DNA from: Physcomitrium patens
Lineage: Eukaryota > Streptophyta > Bryopsida > Funariales > Funariaceae
Reading direction: 5' to 3'
DNA: 64,000 nucleotides
Assembly (NCBI RefSeq): GCF_000002425.4
Contig: NC_037265.1
Coordinates: 15,869,934 to 15,933,933, forward strand
The notes under the pieces are model-generated. The model had not been told where the DNA came from. It searched no databases and saw only the letters and a list, made by a program, of their open reading frames with translations. Numbering within the stretch: the stretch's first letter is position 1; each line of letters begins with the position of its first letter. The position numbers and the translations under genes were made by a program. Below, in pieces: positions 1 to 13,236 of the stretch.

Positions 1-229
1 TCTCGAAGTAAAAATCCATATGCTTTTTTTCTTATTTGTTTGAATTTTTCAGTAGACCAATTCCTCTGCTTAGACAAGGTATTCAAATAATGATCAATAT
101 CCAATAATTCTCCTTCATAAGATTCTTCAAGAAATAGCTTGTCTTCTTTGTTGAGATTTGATATTGAATAGAATTTTGATCCGACATCATCAATGTCTTC
201 AACCATTTCGTCCTCCCTCTCGTATCTTG

Positions 230-1540
230 CTCGAGATAGCATGTCTGCTACTAAATTGTCCTTTCTAGTCATATGCTTAAATTCTAGATTTAGTGACTTA
301 ATATAAGCAATCCATCTCAACATTGCAATATTTGGCGTTGAACAGTTAATAATCATTCCAAGCAATGGCAAGCAATCTGTTTCAATTACTACTACTGCCT
401 CAATCAAATAGTCCTTTTCAGCTTTCATAGCCGAAATGACTTCCCAAAGTTCTCTTTTCACTTGCGAATATGCACGCTGACGAATACTTAAAACTTTAGC
501 CCCAAATCAAACTGCAAATCTACTCCCATTCGAATCATTTTGACCCACAGCCCATCCAACGGCAATTGGACTAGCGTCCACAGTAAGAATCACTGGTCTA
601 TTGCACTTATAATCAACCTTCCTCAATATTGGAGGTGACATCAATAATTTCTTCAATCTTTGCATTGCCTGAATATGCCTTTCTTCCCATTTAGATTGGT
701 AACCCTTGCGTAACAGTTCATATAATGGATCCGCTATATGAGCAAAACGAGGGATCCAGATTCGATAAAATACACATGCACCCAAAAACCTGTGATCCTC
801 TGTTAAAGAACCAAAATCCTCTTTCATCCTTCCAATTGCATCAACTTTAGTCGGATCTGGTTTTCTTCCGTAAGATCCGCATAAATGTCCAACAATTACA
901 ACCTCTCGTACTCCAAATACGGACTTCATATACGATAATGTAAGATGAATTTCTCCAAGCCGAATTAAAATCTTTTCACAATCTTGTATATGATCAACAA
1001 CATATTTGCGACACCCCCTCGTATCTAAAGTTTCATCCTTGTCTCCTTCTCTGCACCCTTTTATAGGAACATCATCCAGAAAAGGCATAGTCTTTTCCGG
1101 AATAAAATCTCTCAATACCTTATTCATCCCATTCATCATATGCGCAACTGAGTTGGTCGTGCCTTGAGGAAGAGTGCACATTCTAACCAATCCAAGCGGT
1201 ATCCTCATTGTTATCATATCTCTACTTCCTTCGGCAAGTTGAAATTGATCATAACTTGAATACAAATCACCCATTGAATAGATCGCCCTTCCAGCAAACG
1301 CCTCAGCAAATTCATCCACAATAGGTCCAATTCCTGCATTCCTGACAGTTATAGCATTCACCGGCTGCATATCTTGAATAAACCGTAGTGACCCATTCTT
1401 CTTAGGTACCGTAAACCATCGACTAAAATACGGCGGAAATGAAGGTTCTAATATTTTCATCTTTATCTTTTCTTTCAATAGTCCCACCAATTTAGGTAAA
1501 TGTGCCCTCGGTACTAGAATCGGTCTTAGATTCCAAGGTA
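230..1540 (-). pseudogene. A1 reverse transcriptase and RNase H region
   Basis: The RT fingers and palm are readable from about 1540 down to 740: RWFTVPKKNGSLRFIQDMQ, MGDLYSSYDQFQLA, CTLPQGTTNS and the catalytic block PFLDDVPIKG, followed by the thumb FLGACVFYRIWIPRFAHIADP. RNase H follows (ILTVDASPIAVGWAVGQ, then TDCLPLL further left). The FLDD form in place of YLDD, with VPIKG after it, differs from the usual plant gypsy motif and from elements D, E and G. Confidence 0.88.
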
Positions 1541-2339
1541 CATGCGGTACAGTGAAGATAACCATAGGTGTTATAATATTTGGATCCACACACCCAATTT
1601 CATGAGATTCGAAGGCAAACGATCTACCTTGTTTAGCCAACATCTTTTTGAAGCAAGTAATTTCCTCCGGCAATAAAGAACCATTAGAACCAATCTTCAA
1701 TTCTTCAAAAGTCTCTTTACTAAACTGATGTCCAATATTCATTGGATCTCTGAAACTTACTTCTTTTGATGCTTCTCCCATTTGTTCTTTAGAATCTTCT
1801 GGTAATGGTCCGACAACAGGCTTTACCTTCTTATCTGCCGTTTTATATGTCGTCTCTACAGTGACTTCTGGTGCTCGAAAAGATTCAAGCATGGTATAAA
1901 CCTCTCTTGAATGAATCTCAACAATCTTATCATTATCCCCTAATTCAATAGATGTAATCAATTCCAATGAATCTTCCAGTCCATTTTCTTCATAAACACC
2001 TAAAATCCTCTCATCATCTTGCAATGTACCTAATTTGCGTAATTGTCCTTCAATATCATATAATCTTTTTCTTTCTTTTCTTTTAAAATCATCAACTTTC
2101 TTATACATAATAATTCCATTTTCCAATATACCAATAAAACTCGCATCAAAGGCACCTTCATCTCGCGAGAGTACCTCCTCTTTTATACCTCCATAATCTC
2201 ACTTTACAGTGGTACCTCCCCAAAATCCTTAAATCCTTCAACAATCTTTGGCAATGGTTTCTCCCTCAACCTATCTCGATTCCGTTCATGGTTAGGAGGT
2301 ACTGTTAGAAATTGTACAGCTTTCCTCCCATCTTCGCTC

Positions 2340-2660
2340 CGTACCCTTGTATAAGCAGAACCATCGTCAAGTATTTTTGTTTTTATCCGTGTTTCCATAA
2401 TATAAGGTTGTTCTAAAATCAACGGATAAAACGTTGTATCTTGAACAAAGAAATGTTGCTCGGTCGCAACATCCCCAATCCGAATTTTGACATCTGGACA
2501 AGCTCCATATAATTTGTCCCATGTGTTATTAGCAGCTTGAATTGCCCATCCACGTTCCATATCAATTGGCCATTTTTGCTTCTTATAAATATTTTTAGAC
2601 ATGAGATTTATTTCAAAACCATGGTCGACTAAAGCAACAATTCGTTCTTCTATATCTCCT
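2340..2660 (-). pseudogene. A1 aspartic protease region
   Basis: A retropepsin-like segment with ALVDHGFEINLMSK, where the usual D-(S/T)-G triad reads D-H-G. The same triad appears in every A copy and in C, so it looks like a lineage character. Downstream the text PLILEQPYI fits the hydrophobic-Gly region of retropepsins. It lies between the gag/zinc-knuckle region and RT, the usual order for Ty3/gypsy elements. Confidence 0.75.
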
Positions 2661-3699
2661 ACTTTCACCTATACCTCAGTAGTTGCCCTTGCCCAATGCT
2701 TTCGAGTATAATGGCTCAAAGTTCCCATTTCCTTGTCACTAGAATCTTTGAAATGTACTTGTTGATTATACCCATTCTTTTCATTTGTTGGTTGCTTGTA
2801 ACCAATATCAACCTCTTCTTCATCTCTATATATTCTTGCATCAATAGCATGACTCATTCCAGTTTCGCCCATTAATTGTCTCTTTCGCTAACTGCTGTCA
2901 ATGATGACATCATGAAAGTTCTTCTTTACAATTCTCAAGACTTCTTTCAATGTGAATTCCACCTTAGAGTTTAATATATGTTCTTCCAACATCCCTTTCA
3001 AATTTGTTCCCGCTTCAATGTCAGAAAGTAGCTTATAAGCAATTGATTTGCCCTTATCTTTTGCCTCCTTTGTTTTTTCTCCCAATGATGCTAAAGTATC
3101 CTTTATAGGCAATTTTTGTGAAGCAGCCTCCCGAGCCGTGTTTCCTCGAGTTTGCTTCTTAGAAGAATTTCCTTCTCTAGTATCATCAAAATTTCCTCAT
3201 CTCTTTTCTTCCATCAAAGCTTCATGTTGGATCTTAGCAATATATGCATGAACTGAAAGAGACTCAATAGGATCCTCCCAACCTGTTCTACCTCGTATTC
3301 TAGCTGCGGTACTCAATAACGCTTCTCGAGGTAATTTCCCTTCTTGTATTATAGAAATGCCAGAAGCCCAAAACTCACTAGTTTCCGTACTTCCACCAAG
3401 GTCATCATCTACTTTAGCACCATAACTTGCACTTTCTCGTGCTGCAGTTTCATGCTCTTCTAGGTAATCTTGAACCAATGCTCTCATTCCTCCCTTGCCA
3501 AAAATTGGTTTGAAGAAGATCCTCCCTATCTTTCAATGCTATCTTTCCATCTTTCCAGCAAATAATTCCCTGCCGTATCATATTATTAAATTCATTGCAA
3601 TCTTTTCTAGTAAGTGAAGCATCATCACACCAAATGCATCTTTGTACATATCCTTGTTTTGAAACATTCTTCGAATTATTTATAGAAGTATTCTCTTCA

Positions 3700-4577
3700 A
3701 GTCATGCCAATTTGATTTGAAGATCTCGCATTCCTCGTATAATTTCTTCCATTCTCATATCTGCTTTCTTTGATAAGGATGTCAAAGGTTGAACTGTAGG
3801 CATTGTTGGTGGTGTTGTACGTACTCGAGCTTTAGGTGCTTGTATTATTTTTGGAATATTGCTCCTATCCTTCCTCCTTTCTCTTTTTGTGAGCAACCCC
3901 ACCGCATCTTCAACGTTCTTCTACTTTATTGTCAATCCTTCATCTTCTTCTTTGTCTTCAAGAAGGGGTTCTAATTTCTCTTGCAATTCTCCATCAGCAG
4001 CTTGAAGAAATAGATCAACTTTGTTCGGCTCCAATGTCAATTTTTCTACCTTCGATAATTGAGAGTACTGCCTCTCAAATTCCCTTAGTAGCTCTGTTGC
4101 TTGCAAATTCTTATTGGGCCGTTCAAACCATCCCGGAAACAGCTTCTTAGTAATGCGATCAGCATCATGTAAGAAATATTCGTCTTTCAATGCATGTGAA
4201 AAATCCTCCCATGAATTCCTACAACGATCCGTAATCGATGTAATGTAGTCTCTTATCTCTGGTATCGTGGCAAGTCCAAATAGTGCAACCATTTTCTTCT
4301 CAGAAACCCGATTTAATTCCATTTCACGAACATAACATCTTGAAAACCTTGAAATATTCCTTCCATCAAATTGATCAATTTTATTGACCACTGCTTGCAA
4401 TGCTTTGGTTGCCAAAGCTTCGTTTCGATCATTGCTTTGCTGTTGCTGCATTGACAATGAGAAGGCTTGAAACAAACTAGCAATAGACAGATCCATGTGC
4501 ATACCTTGTCCTTTAGAAGACTCCCCACTAGAAACTTCTCCCAAAAATCCTTCAAAATTTTTATTTTCGTTTTTCAT
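3700..4577 (-). pseudogene. A1 gag region
   Basis: This is the structural (capsid-like) protein region of A1. The start chosen is the Met near 4577, about 70 bases downstream of the 5' LTR. Readable landmarks are a Gln-rich stretch (MQQQQSND), the block KIDQFDGRNIS, LREFERQYSQLSKVEKLTLE and an acidic run LLEDKEEDEGL. The same blocks recur in order in A2, A3, A5 and A6, and more distantly in C. The zinc-knuckle segment follows at about 3.6-3.7 kb. The region is broken. Confidence 0.85.
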
Positions 4578-4648
4578 AAAAATAAAGATAAAATCAACCG
4601 AAATCCAATACCTTCCACCTCAAGCTTTCACGTCGGGTTCACCACTTA

Positions 4649-6015
4649 TGTCGTATTACGTGCTTTCCTGCTCGAGAACGTGCCGGGCGTCTGGCTGTAG
4701 AAGGTAGTATGGAGATTTGCCGATAGTCAAGCAGTCTATCAGTTTTTGACTACTAGAATATAAACGACAGCAACAATGTACTGTAAATCTATACAGGTGC
4801 TCTTCGACTGCTTGTCGAAGTCTTTTTTTTTTGCCCCAGCCGGTAGGTCTCTAGACGTTACAGAGAACCCCGAACAACCCAAACTGTTAATCTTCAATAC
4901 CCCTTTGTACTTACGATCTTGTTTCCACTGACTGTCCTCTTAGATTAACCCAATAAATTTCATTCACTCCGCATACTCAATCCTATAGACACCCTTTTAA
5001 TCCTTCAATCACAGACGTAACTCGATTTTACAAAACAGTCAAGAGTATTCAAACCCACTTCATTTAAAAATCCCGATTCACCATTACAACACTGACTTCA
5101 GCAGCGATTGCCTCAGTCTTTCCAAAACTCTACGAAGAAGAAAAATCCAAATTCTATGTCTTTCCTTCCCCAATCCGAAGCATGAAGCTCCTCTCTCTAA
5201 TTCCCTTGATCTTCAAAACCCTCCAATGAAAAACCCGAACTGATAACCTTGCAAAAGCTTGAAAACTTGCTCCCCCCCCGATTCCCCGAAAAAAAAAAAA
5301 AAAAAAAAAACCTCCCTCCCTAAAACTATATTCTCTCCTAACCTTATCCTCTGAATTTCTTCAATCTTCCATCTTAGATCCAGAATTGGCTCCCGCCGTC
5401 AGAGCTTAGATCCAAAATTGACTCACGTCATCAAGGCCTTCTCCTCCATTTTTACCTTTAAGAGATCCATTTACCGTAAACAACGTTCCCTAAACGGCAC
5501 AGAGAATAGGACAGCCCGAAACAGAATCGAAACCCCGTAATCGGGACCACATTGAGTCGCCCGACCAATTCATTTCTCATATTGGATTAGATGCCCGTAG
5601 TAACCTAGATGCTCACGTAATTGTGTCAAACTGGTCTTTGCGTCAAACTGACTGAGGCCCGTAGTAAGACCTGGATTTTCCCCCGTAACTAGACTGCATT
5701 GGGTTGCCCCACCAATACAGGTCTCATATTGGGTAAGAGGACCCGGATTGAATTCTCGAAATTGGATCCAATTGGCTCTTCAAACCCGTCGTGTGAATTG
5801 GTCCTTCTCATCCTGCTAACTCCCGTTATTAGAATTGAACGGAGTATTTCAGTATGCCCCGGCTGACTGTAACGAGGTGACTGAACCTGACCACTCGGTA
5901 TTTGCGCTGGAGTTGGTCGATGCTCCCAATATTCGAGGTAACTGAATATTAATAAAATTCCCCTTCTTTTTTTTTTTTTTTTATTTTCACTGTATACTCG
6001 TGTTACAACACGACA
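4649..6015 (-). repeat. 5' LTR of A1
   Basis: On the minus strand it starts TGTCGTGTTGTAACACGAG (right end) and finishes CACGTAATACGACA (left end), giving 1367 bp with TG...CA ends. The same ends recur in the LTRs of A2, A3, A4 and A6. It contains an A-run of about 22 bases at 5289-5310, at the same LTR position where other copies carry homopolymers. Confidence 0.93.
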
Positions 6016-7254
6016 GCGTCTGGTTGTAGAAGGTAGTATGGAGATTCGCCAATAGTCTAGCAGTCTATCGGTTTTTGACTGCTGGAATATAAACGAATAC
6101 AAGAATACACCGTAAATCTATACGGATGCCCTTCGACTGCTTATCGAAGTCCTTTTTGCTCCAGCCGATAGGTCTCTAGACGTTACAGAGAACCCCGAAC
6201 AACCTAATCTGCTAATCTCCGATACCGATTTGTACTTACGATCTTGTATCCACTGACTGTCTTGTTAGATTAACCCAATAAATTTCATTCACTCCGCATA
6301 CTCAATCCTATAGACACCCTTTTAATTCTTCAATCACAGACTTAACTCGATTTCACAAAACAGTCAAGAGTAATCAAATCCACTTCATTTAAAAATCCCG
6401 ATTCACCATTACAACACTGACTTCAGCAACGATTGCCTCAGTCTTCCCAAAACTCTATGAAAAAGAAAAATCCAATTCTCCGTCTTTTCTTCCCCGACCC
6501 GAAGCATGAAGCTCCTCTCCAATCCCCTTGATCTTCAAATAAAAAAACCCCCCTCCAAAAAACTTCTTCTCCCCCTAACCTTATCCTCTGAATTTCTTCA
6601 ATCTTTCGTCTTGGATCCGGAATTGGCTCCCACTGTCAGAGCTTAGATCCAAAATTGGCTCCCACCGTCAAAGCTTTCTCCTCCGTTTTTACCTTTAAGA
6701 GATCCATATATCGAAAACAACGTTCCCTGAAACGACACAGAGAATAGGACAGCCTGAAATAGAATCGAAACCCCGTACTCGGGTCCACATTGAGTCACCC
6801 GACCAATTCAGGTCTCATATTGAGTAAGATGCACGTACTAAGACCTGGATTTTTCCATAATTGGATCAAATTAATCCTTTGCGTCAGACTGGCTGAGGCC
6901 CGTAGTAAGACTTGGATTTTCCCGTAATTAGACTGCATTGGGTTGCCCGACCAATGCAGGTCTCATATTGGATAAGAGGACCCGGATTGGATTCTTGAAA
7001 TTGGATCCAATTGGCTCTTCGAACCAAGCTCACCCGTCGTGTCAATTGGTCCTTTCTCTTTCTGGTGACTCCCGTTGCTGGAATCGAATGGAGCTTTTCA
7101 GTATGCCCCTGCTCACTGTAACGGGGTGACTGAACCTGGCCACTGTGTATTAGCACTAGAGTTGGTCGTTGCTCCCAATATTCGAGGAAACTGAATATTA
7201 ATAAAAGTCCCTTTTCTTTATATTTTTACGGTATACTCGTGTTACAACACGACA
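6016..7254 (-). repeat. 3' LTR of A2, interrupted near its end by A1
   Basis: It begins (minus strand, right end at 7254) TGTCGTGTTGTAACACGAG directly after a purine tract and reads to CTACAACCAGACGC at 6016, where A1 begins. Intact relatives continue for about 37 more bases to a CACGTAATACGACA end, so the missing tip is explained by insertion and not by loss. Confidence 0.88.
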
Positions 7255-7269
7255 TCCACCCCCTCTGAA
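7255..7269 (-). promoter_or_regulatory. Polypurine tract of A2
   Basis: On the minus strand the text GTTCAGAGGGGGTGGA runs directly into the TGTCGTG start of the 3' LTR. In LTR elements this tract primes plus-strand DNA synthesis. The same tract stands before the 3' LTRs of A3 (about 24988-25001), A6 and A5, and in a variant form before that of C. Confidence 0.85.
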
Positions 7270-7329
7270 CCTGTGCATCCTCCGGTATGCACCAATTTAC
7301 CCAATTGCTATTTGATTTAGAATATATTC

Positions 7330-8540
7330 TCTACGTCTTTGTCCAGTTTGTCTTCGTCACCTTCATTATCCAAATCACTTTCAATCTCTTACTGCGGAAT
7401 CTCTATACCTTCATTAAGGTCTTCCATATTCATCTCCGCGTGTCTTCGTTCAAATATTTTTACTCACTTCCCTGCAATTGGTATTTTCAATTTTGTACCA
7501 TCTAACTCTTGTAATGAGTAAGTCGCATTATCATGAACAATTGTTTCCACATATGGTCCAAATCAACGTTTTGAAAATTTTTGCAAAGTACTATGTTGAT
7601 TATCCAGACTATTGTCATAAACAATTACCCAGTCACCTTCTTCAATTGCTTTAGGTCTCAATCGATATTGCTTGTCGAATCGTGCCTTGTTTTGTAACCT
7701 TGCTCTTTTTAACCTTTCCAATGCTATCTGGACATCTTCCGTTCTTTGCTCCAATTGTCGAATCATAATAGCCAGAAGTTCTTCTCTTGTCAATCCATCT
7801 TTCCATGGTAGCATACTCCAAGTAAGTACCTTTTCTTCAATCGGCATAATTGGTTTTTGACCTGTCATAAGTTCTACTCGCATATATCCTGTCACCGAAC
7901 TATGTGTTGTTCATTGAGCCCATAATGCAAATGACAAAAGCCGTGGCCACTCTTTAACTTTTCCATTACAAGCTTTAACTAATGCTTTCACAATCGGTGG
8001 GTGACCGCGTTCGTTTTTTGCATTCTCTTCTGGATTATAAGCAGTAGTCAGTGATAGTTTAACTCCACATCTTTTAAAGAACTTACGAGCTTCTTGTGCA
8101 TTTAATTCTCCACGATCTGTAGTGATTTTTTCTACGCATCCGTAGCGACAAATGACATCTTCAAGCAAAAACCTACAAATCCCCTCTGTAGATTTTATCC
8201 TCAATGCTCTTCCTTCTACTTGATTTGATAAATCTTCACGAGCTAAAACCAAATATGTCATCTGCCATAACCCAACCGGCATAATAACTAAATCAACAAC
8301 CCATTTAAAATGAATAGCCAGAGGATACGTAGGATGAAGACCATCTCGATGTCGGATATTAGAATACGATTGACAGATTTCACATGACTCTACAAATGAG
8401 AGCACATCTCGATACATATTTTTCCACCAATATTGTTCCTTGAGTTTAACAAAAGTAGCCCAGATTCCTCTATGCCCTGCCCATAAACTATTATGAAACT
8501 CCTTTAATAATTTTAGTTTTTCTTCCATTTTGCCTATCAC
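7330..8540 (-). pseudogene. A2 integrase region with acidic C-terminal tail
   Basis: The N-terminal HHCC zinc-binding pattern is readable as EFHNSLWAGHR...SCEICQ (about 8370-8500). It is followed by the catalytic core (TTDRGELNAQEARKFF, then TAYNPEENAKNERGHPP) and a C-terminal KRWFGPY-like module with an acidic tail near 7.33-7.5 kb. Integrase would insert the DNA copy into the host chromosome. Broken. Confidence 0.85.
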
Positions 8541-8769
8541 TCGTTGTGGCATCCCAATTCCTTTCTTCGGTCTCTTCCATAAGAATCCATCTCGAAGCAA
8601 AAATCCATATGCTTGTTTTCTTATTTATTTGAATTTTTTTGTAGACCAATTCCCCTGCTTAGTTAAGGTATTCAAGTAATGACTATTATCCAATAATTCT
8701 TCTTCATAAGATTCTTCAAGAAATAGCTTGTCTTCTCTGTTGAGATTTGATATTGAATAGAATTTTGAT

Positions 8770-10150
8770 CCGACATCATCAATGTCTTCAACCATTTCGT
8801 CCTCCTTCTCGTATCTTGCTCGAGATAGTATGTCTGCTACTAAATTGTCCTTCTCAGTTACGTGCTTAAATTCTGGATTTAGTGACTTAATATAAGCAAT
8901 CCATCTCAACATTGCAATATCTGGCATTGAATAGTTAATAATCATTCTAAGCAATGGCAAGCAATCTGTTTCAATTACTACTACTGCCCCAATCAAATAG
9001 TCCTTTTCAGCTTTCATAGCCGAAACGACTCCCCAACGTTCTCTTTTGACTTACGAATATGCACGCTAACAAATACTTAAAACTTTAGTTCCAAATCGAA
9101 CTGCAAATCTATTCCCATTTAAATCATCTTGACCCACAGCCCATCCAATGACAATTGGACTAGCGTCCACAGTAAGAATTACTGGTCTATTGCACTTATA
9201 ATCAACCTTCCTCAATATTGGAGGTGACATCAATAATTTCTTCAATCTTTGCATTGCCTGAATATGCCTTTCTTGCCATTTAGATTAATAACCCTTGCGT
9301 AACAGTTCATATAATAGATCCGCTATGTGAGCATAATGAAGGATCCAGATTTGATAAAATACACATGTACCTAAAAACCTGCAAACCTCTATTAAAGAAT
9401 CACAATCCTCTTTCATCCTTCCAATTGCATCAACTTTAGTAGGATCTAGTTTTCTTCCATAAGATCCACATAAATGTCCAACAATCACAACCTCTTGTAC
9501 TCCAAATATGGACTTCATACCTGATAATGTAAGATGAACTTCTCGAAGCCGAGTTAAAATCTTTTCACAATCTTGTATATGATCAACAACATATTTGCGA
9601 CACCCCCTCGTATCCAAAGTTTCATCCTTGACTCCTTTTCTGCACCCTTTTATAGGAACATCATATAGAAAAGGCATAGTCTTTTTCGGAATAAAATCTC
9701 TCAATACCTTATTCATCCCATTCATCATATGCGCAACTGAGTTGGTCGCGCCTTGAGGAAGAGTGCACATTCTAACCAATCCAAGTGGTGTCCTCATTGT
9801 TGTCATATCTCTACTTCCTTCGGCAAGTTGAAATTGATCATAACCTAAATACAAGTCACCCATTGAAAAGATCGCCCTTCTAGCAAACGCCTCAGCAAAT
9901 TCATCCACAATAGGTCCAATTCTTGCATTTCTGATAGTTACTGCATTCAAAGGTTGCATATCTTCAATAAACCGTAGTGACCCATTCTTCTTAGGTACCG
10001 TAAACCATCGACTAAAATACGGCGGAAATGAAGGTTCTAATATTTTCATCTTTATCTTTTCTTTCAATAGTCCCACCAATTTAGGTAAATGTGCCCTCGG
10101 TACTAGAATCGGTCTTAGATTCCAAGGTACATGCGGTACAGTGAAGATAA
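8770..10150 (-). pseudogene. A2 reverse transcriptase and RNase H region
   Basis: A long readable stretch with PKKNGSLRFIEDMQPLNA, MGDLYLGYDQFQLA, CTLPQGATNS and the palm block before VPIKG, then thumb and RNase H (ILTVDASPIVIGWAVGQ, ETDCLPLL, NLVADILSRA). About 160 residues upstream of RT form an acidic, Glu/Lys-rich linker shared by all A copies (MYKKVDDFKRKERKRLYDIE). The RNase H part matches A3 more closely than A1. Confidence 0.87.
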
Positions 10151-10929
10151 CCATAGGTGTTATAATATTTAGATCCACACACTCAATTTCATGAGATTCG
10201 AAGGCAAACGATCTACCTTGTTTAGCCAACATCTTTTTGAAGCAAGTAATTTCCTCCGGCAATAAAGAACCATTAGAACCAATCTTCAATTCTTCAAAAG
10301 TCTCTTTACTAAACTGATGTCCAATATTCATTGGATCTCTGAAACTTACTTCTTTTGATGCTTCTCCCATTTGTTCTTTAGAATCTTCTGGTAATGGTCC
10401 GACAACAGGCTTTACCTTCTTATCTGCCGTTTTATATGTCGTCTCTACAGTGACTTCTGGTGCTTGAAAAGATTCAAGCATGGTATAAACCTCTCTTGAA
10501 TGAATCTCAACAATCTTATCATTATCCCCTAATTCAATAGATGTAATCAATTCCAATGAATCTTCCAGTCCATTTTCTTCATAAACACCTAAAATCCTCT
10601 CATCATCTTGCAATGTACCTAATTTGCGTAATTGTCCTTCAATATCATATAATCTTTTTCTTTCTTTTCTTTTAAAATCATCAACTTTCTTATACATAAT
10701 ATTTCCATTCTCCAAAATACCAATAAAACTCACATCAAAGGCACCTTCATCTCACGAGAGTACCTCCTCTTTTGTACCTCCATAATCTCGCTTTACAGTG
10801 GTACCTCTCCTAAATCCTTAAATCCTTCAACAATCTTTGGCAATAGTTTCTCCCTCAACCTATCTCGATTTCGTTTATGATTAGGAGATACTATTAGAAA
10901 TTGTACAGCTTTCCTCCTATCTTCGCTCT

Positions 10930-11257
10930 ATACCCTTGCATAAGCAGATCCATCGTCAAGTATTTTTGTTTCTATCCGTGTTTCCATAATATAAGGTTGT
11001 TCTAAAATCAACGGATAAAACGTTGTATCTTGAACAAAGAAATGTTGCTCGGTCGCAACATCCCCAATCCGAATTTTGACATCTGGACAAGCTCCATATA
11101 ATTTGTCCCATGTGTTATTAGCAGCTTGAATTGCCCATCCACGTTCCATATCAATTGGCAATTTTTGCTTCTTATAAATATTTTTAGACATGAGATTTAT
11201 TTCAAAACCATGGTCGACTAAAGCAACAATTCGTTCTTCTATATCTCCTACTTTCAC
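10930..11257 (-). pseudogene. A2 aspartic protease region
   Basis: Carries ALVDHGFEINLMSKNIYKK and PLILEQPYIMET, as in A1. It lies between the zinc-knuckle segment and RT. Confidence 0.75.
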
Positions 11258-12289
11258 CTATACCTCAGTAGTTGCCCTTGCCCAATGCTTTCGAGTATAA
11301 TGGCTCAAAGTTCCCATTTCCTTGTCACTAGAATCTTTGAAATGTACTTGTTGATTATACCCATTCTTTTCATTTGTTGGTTGCTTGTAACCAATATCAA
11401 CCTCTTCTTCATCTCTATATATTCTTGCATCAATAGCATGACTCATTCCAATTTCGCCCATTAATTGTCTCTTTCGCTAACTGCTGTCAATGATGACATC
11501 ATGAAAGTTCTTCTTTACAATTCTCAAGACTTCTTTCAATGTGAATTCCACCTTAGAGTTTAATATATGTTCTTCCAACATCCCTTTCAAATTTGTTCCC
11601 GCTTCAATGTCAGAAAGTAGCTTATAAGCAATTGATTTGCCCTTATCTTTTGCCTCCTTTGTTTTTTCTCCCAATGATGCTAAAGTATCCTTTATAGGCA
11701 ATTTTTGTGAAGCAGCCTCCCGAGCCGTGTTTCCTCGAGTTTGCTTCTTAGAAGAATTTCCTTCTCTAGTATCATCAAAATTTCCTCATCTCTTTTCTTC
11801 CATCAAAGCTTCATGTTGGATCTTAGCAATATATGCATGAATTGAAAGAGACTCAATAGGATCCTCCCAACCTGTTCTACCTCGTATTCTAGCTGCGGTA
11901 CTCAATAACGCTTCTCGAGGTAATTTCCCTTCTTGTATTATAGAAATGCCAGAAGCCCAAAACTCACTAGTTTCCGTACTTCCACCAAGGTCATCATCTA
12001 CTTTAGCACCATAACTTGCACTTTCTCGTGCTGCAGTTTCATGCTCTTCTAGGTAATCTTGAACCAATGCTCTCATTCCTCCCTTGCCAAAAATTGGTTT
12101 GAAGAAGATCCTCCCTATCTTTCAATGCTATCTTTCCATCTTTCCAGCAAATAATTCCCTGCCGTATCATATTATTAAATTCATTGCAATCTTTTCTAGT
12201 AAGTGAAGCATCATCACACCAAATGCATCTTTGTACATATCCTTGTTTTGAAACATTCTTCGAATTATTTATAGAAGTATTCTCTTCAA

Positions 12290-13166
12290 GTCTTGCCAAT
12301 TTGATTTGAAGATCTCGCATTCCTCGTATAATTTCTTCCATTCTCATATCTGCTTTCTTTGATAAGGATGTCAAAGGTTGAACTGTAGGCATTGTTGGTG
12401 GTGTTGTACGTACTCGAGCTTTGGGTGCTTGTATTGTTTTTGGAATATTGCTCCTATCCTTCCTCCTTTCTCTTTTTGTGAGCAACCCCACCGCATCTTC
12501 AACGTTCTTCTACTTTGTTGTCAATCCTTCATCTTCTTCTTTGTCTTCAAGAAGAAGTTCTAATTTCCCTTGCAATTCTCCATCAACAGCTTGAAGAAAT
12601 AGATCAACTTTGTTCGGCTCCAATGTCAATTTTTCTACCTTCGATAATTGAGAGTACTGCCTCTCAAATTCCTTTAGTAGCTCTGTTGCTTGCAAATTCT
12701 TATTGGGCCATTGAATCCATTCCAGAAACAACTTCTTAATAACGCGATCAGCATCTTCTAAGAAATATTCGTCTTTCAATGCATGTGAAAAAACCTCCCA
12801 TGAATTCCCATAATGATCCGTAATCGATGTTATGTGGTTTCTTATCTCCGGTATCGTGGAAAGTCCAAATAGTGCAACCATTTTCTTCTCAGAAACCCGA
12901 TTTAACTCCATTTCACGAACATAACATCTTAAATACCTTGAAATATTCCTTCCATCAAATTGATCAATTTTATTGACCACTACTTGTAATGCTTTTGTTG
13001 CCAAAGCTTCCTTTCGATCATTGCTTTGCTGTTGCTGCATTAATAATGAGAAGGCTTAAAACATACTAGCAATAGATGGATCCATGTGCATACCTTGTCC
13101 TTTAGAAGAATCCCCACCAGAAATTCCTTCCAAAAATCCTTCAAAATTTTTATTTTCGTTTTCCAT
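12290..13166 (-). pseudogene. A2 gag region
   Basis: Same gag as A1, starting with MEN at 13166 and continuing through QQQQSNDRKEAL, KIDQFDGRNISRY, ERQYSQLSKVEKLTLE and LLEDKEEDEGL. The zinc-knuckle segment (RCIWCDDA) follows at about 12.2-12.25 kb. From about 12530 leftward the text is almost identical to that of A1, while the N-terminal part differs more (see findings on gene conversion). Broken. Confidence 0.85.
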
Positions 13167-13236
13167 AAAATAAAGATAAAATCAACCGAAATCCAATACC
13201 TTCCACCTCAAGCTTTCACATCAGGTTCACCACTTT

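Larger units (their letters stand above)
1..6015 (-). mobile_element. Element A1: Ty3/gypsy LTR retrotransposon, 3' part off the left edge
   Basis: The visible part holds, reading leftward on the minus strand, a complete 5' LTR (4649-6015), primer-site region, gag, protease, RT and RNase H. The integrase and 3' LTR lie beyond position 1. The family assignment rests on the RT block (PKKNGSLRF, MGDLY, YDQFQLA, CTLPQGTTNS, FLDDVPIKG) and the RNase H block (ILTVDASP). The element is broken at roughly half a dozen points but is one of the better kept copies. Its right end abuts position 6016, which is the interior of the 3' LTR of A2, so A1 was inserted into A2. The four bases to its right are gcgt. 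The 5' LTR has no partner in the window, so its age cannot be estimated. Confidence 0.93.

Noticed and set aside
507-2126. Long open frame of 539 residues as a live host or domesticated gene
   Set aside because: It is the pol region of A1 with the same neighbours and decay as the other copies; nothing shows selection outside the element.
4649-7254. A1 and A2 LTRs side by side as a two-LTR circle junction or a recombination tandem
   Set aside because: The A2 LTR lacks only its last roughly 37 bp exactly where A1 begins, and A3 in A5's LTR shows the same geometry with the missing tip found on the far side. Simple nested insertion explains both.
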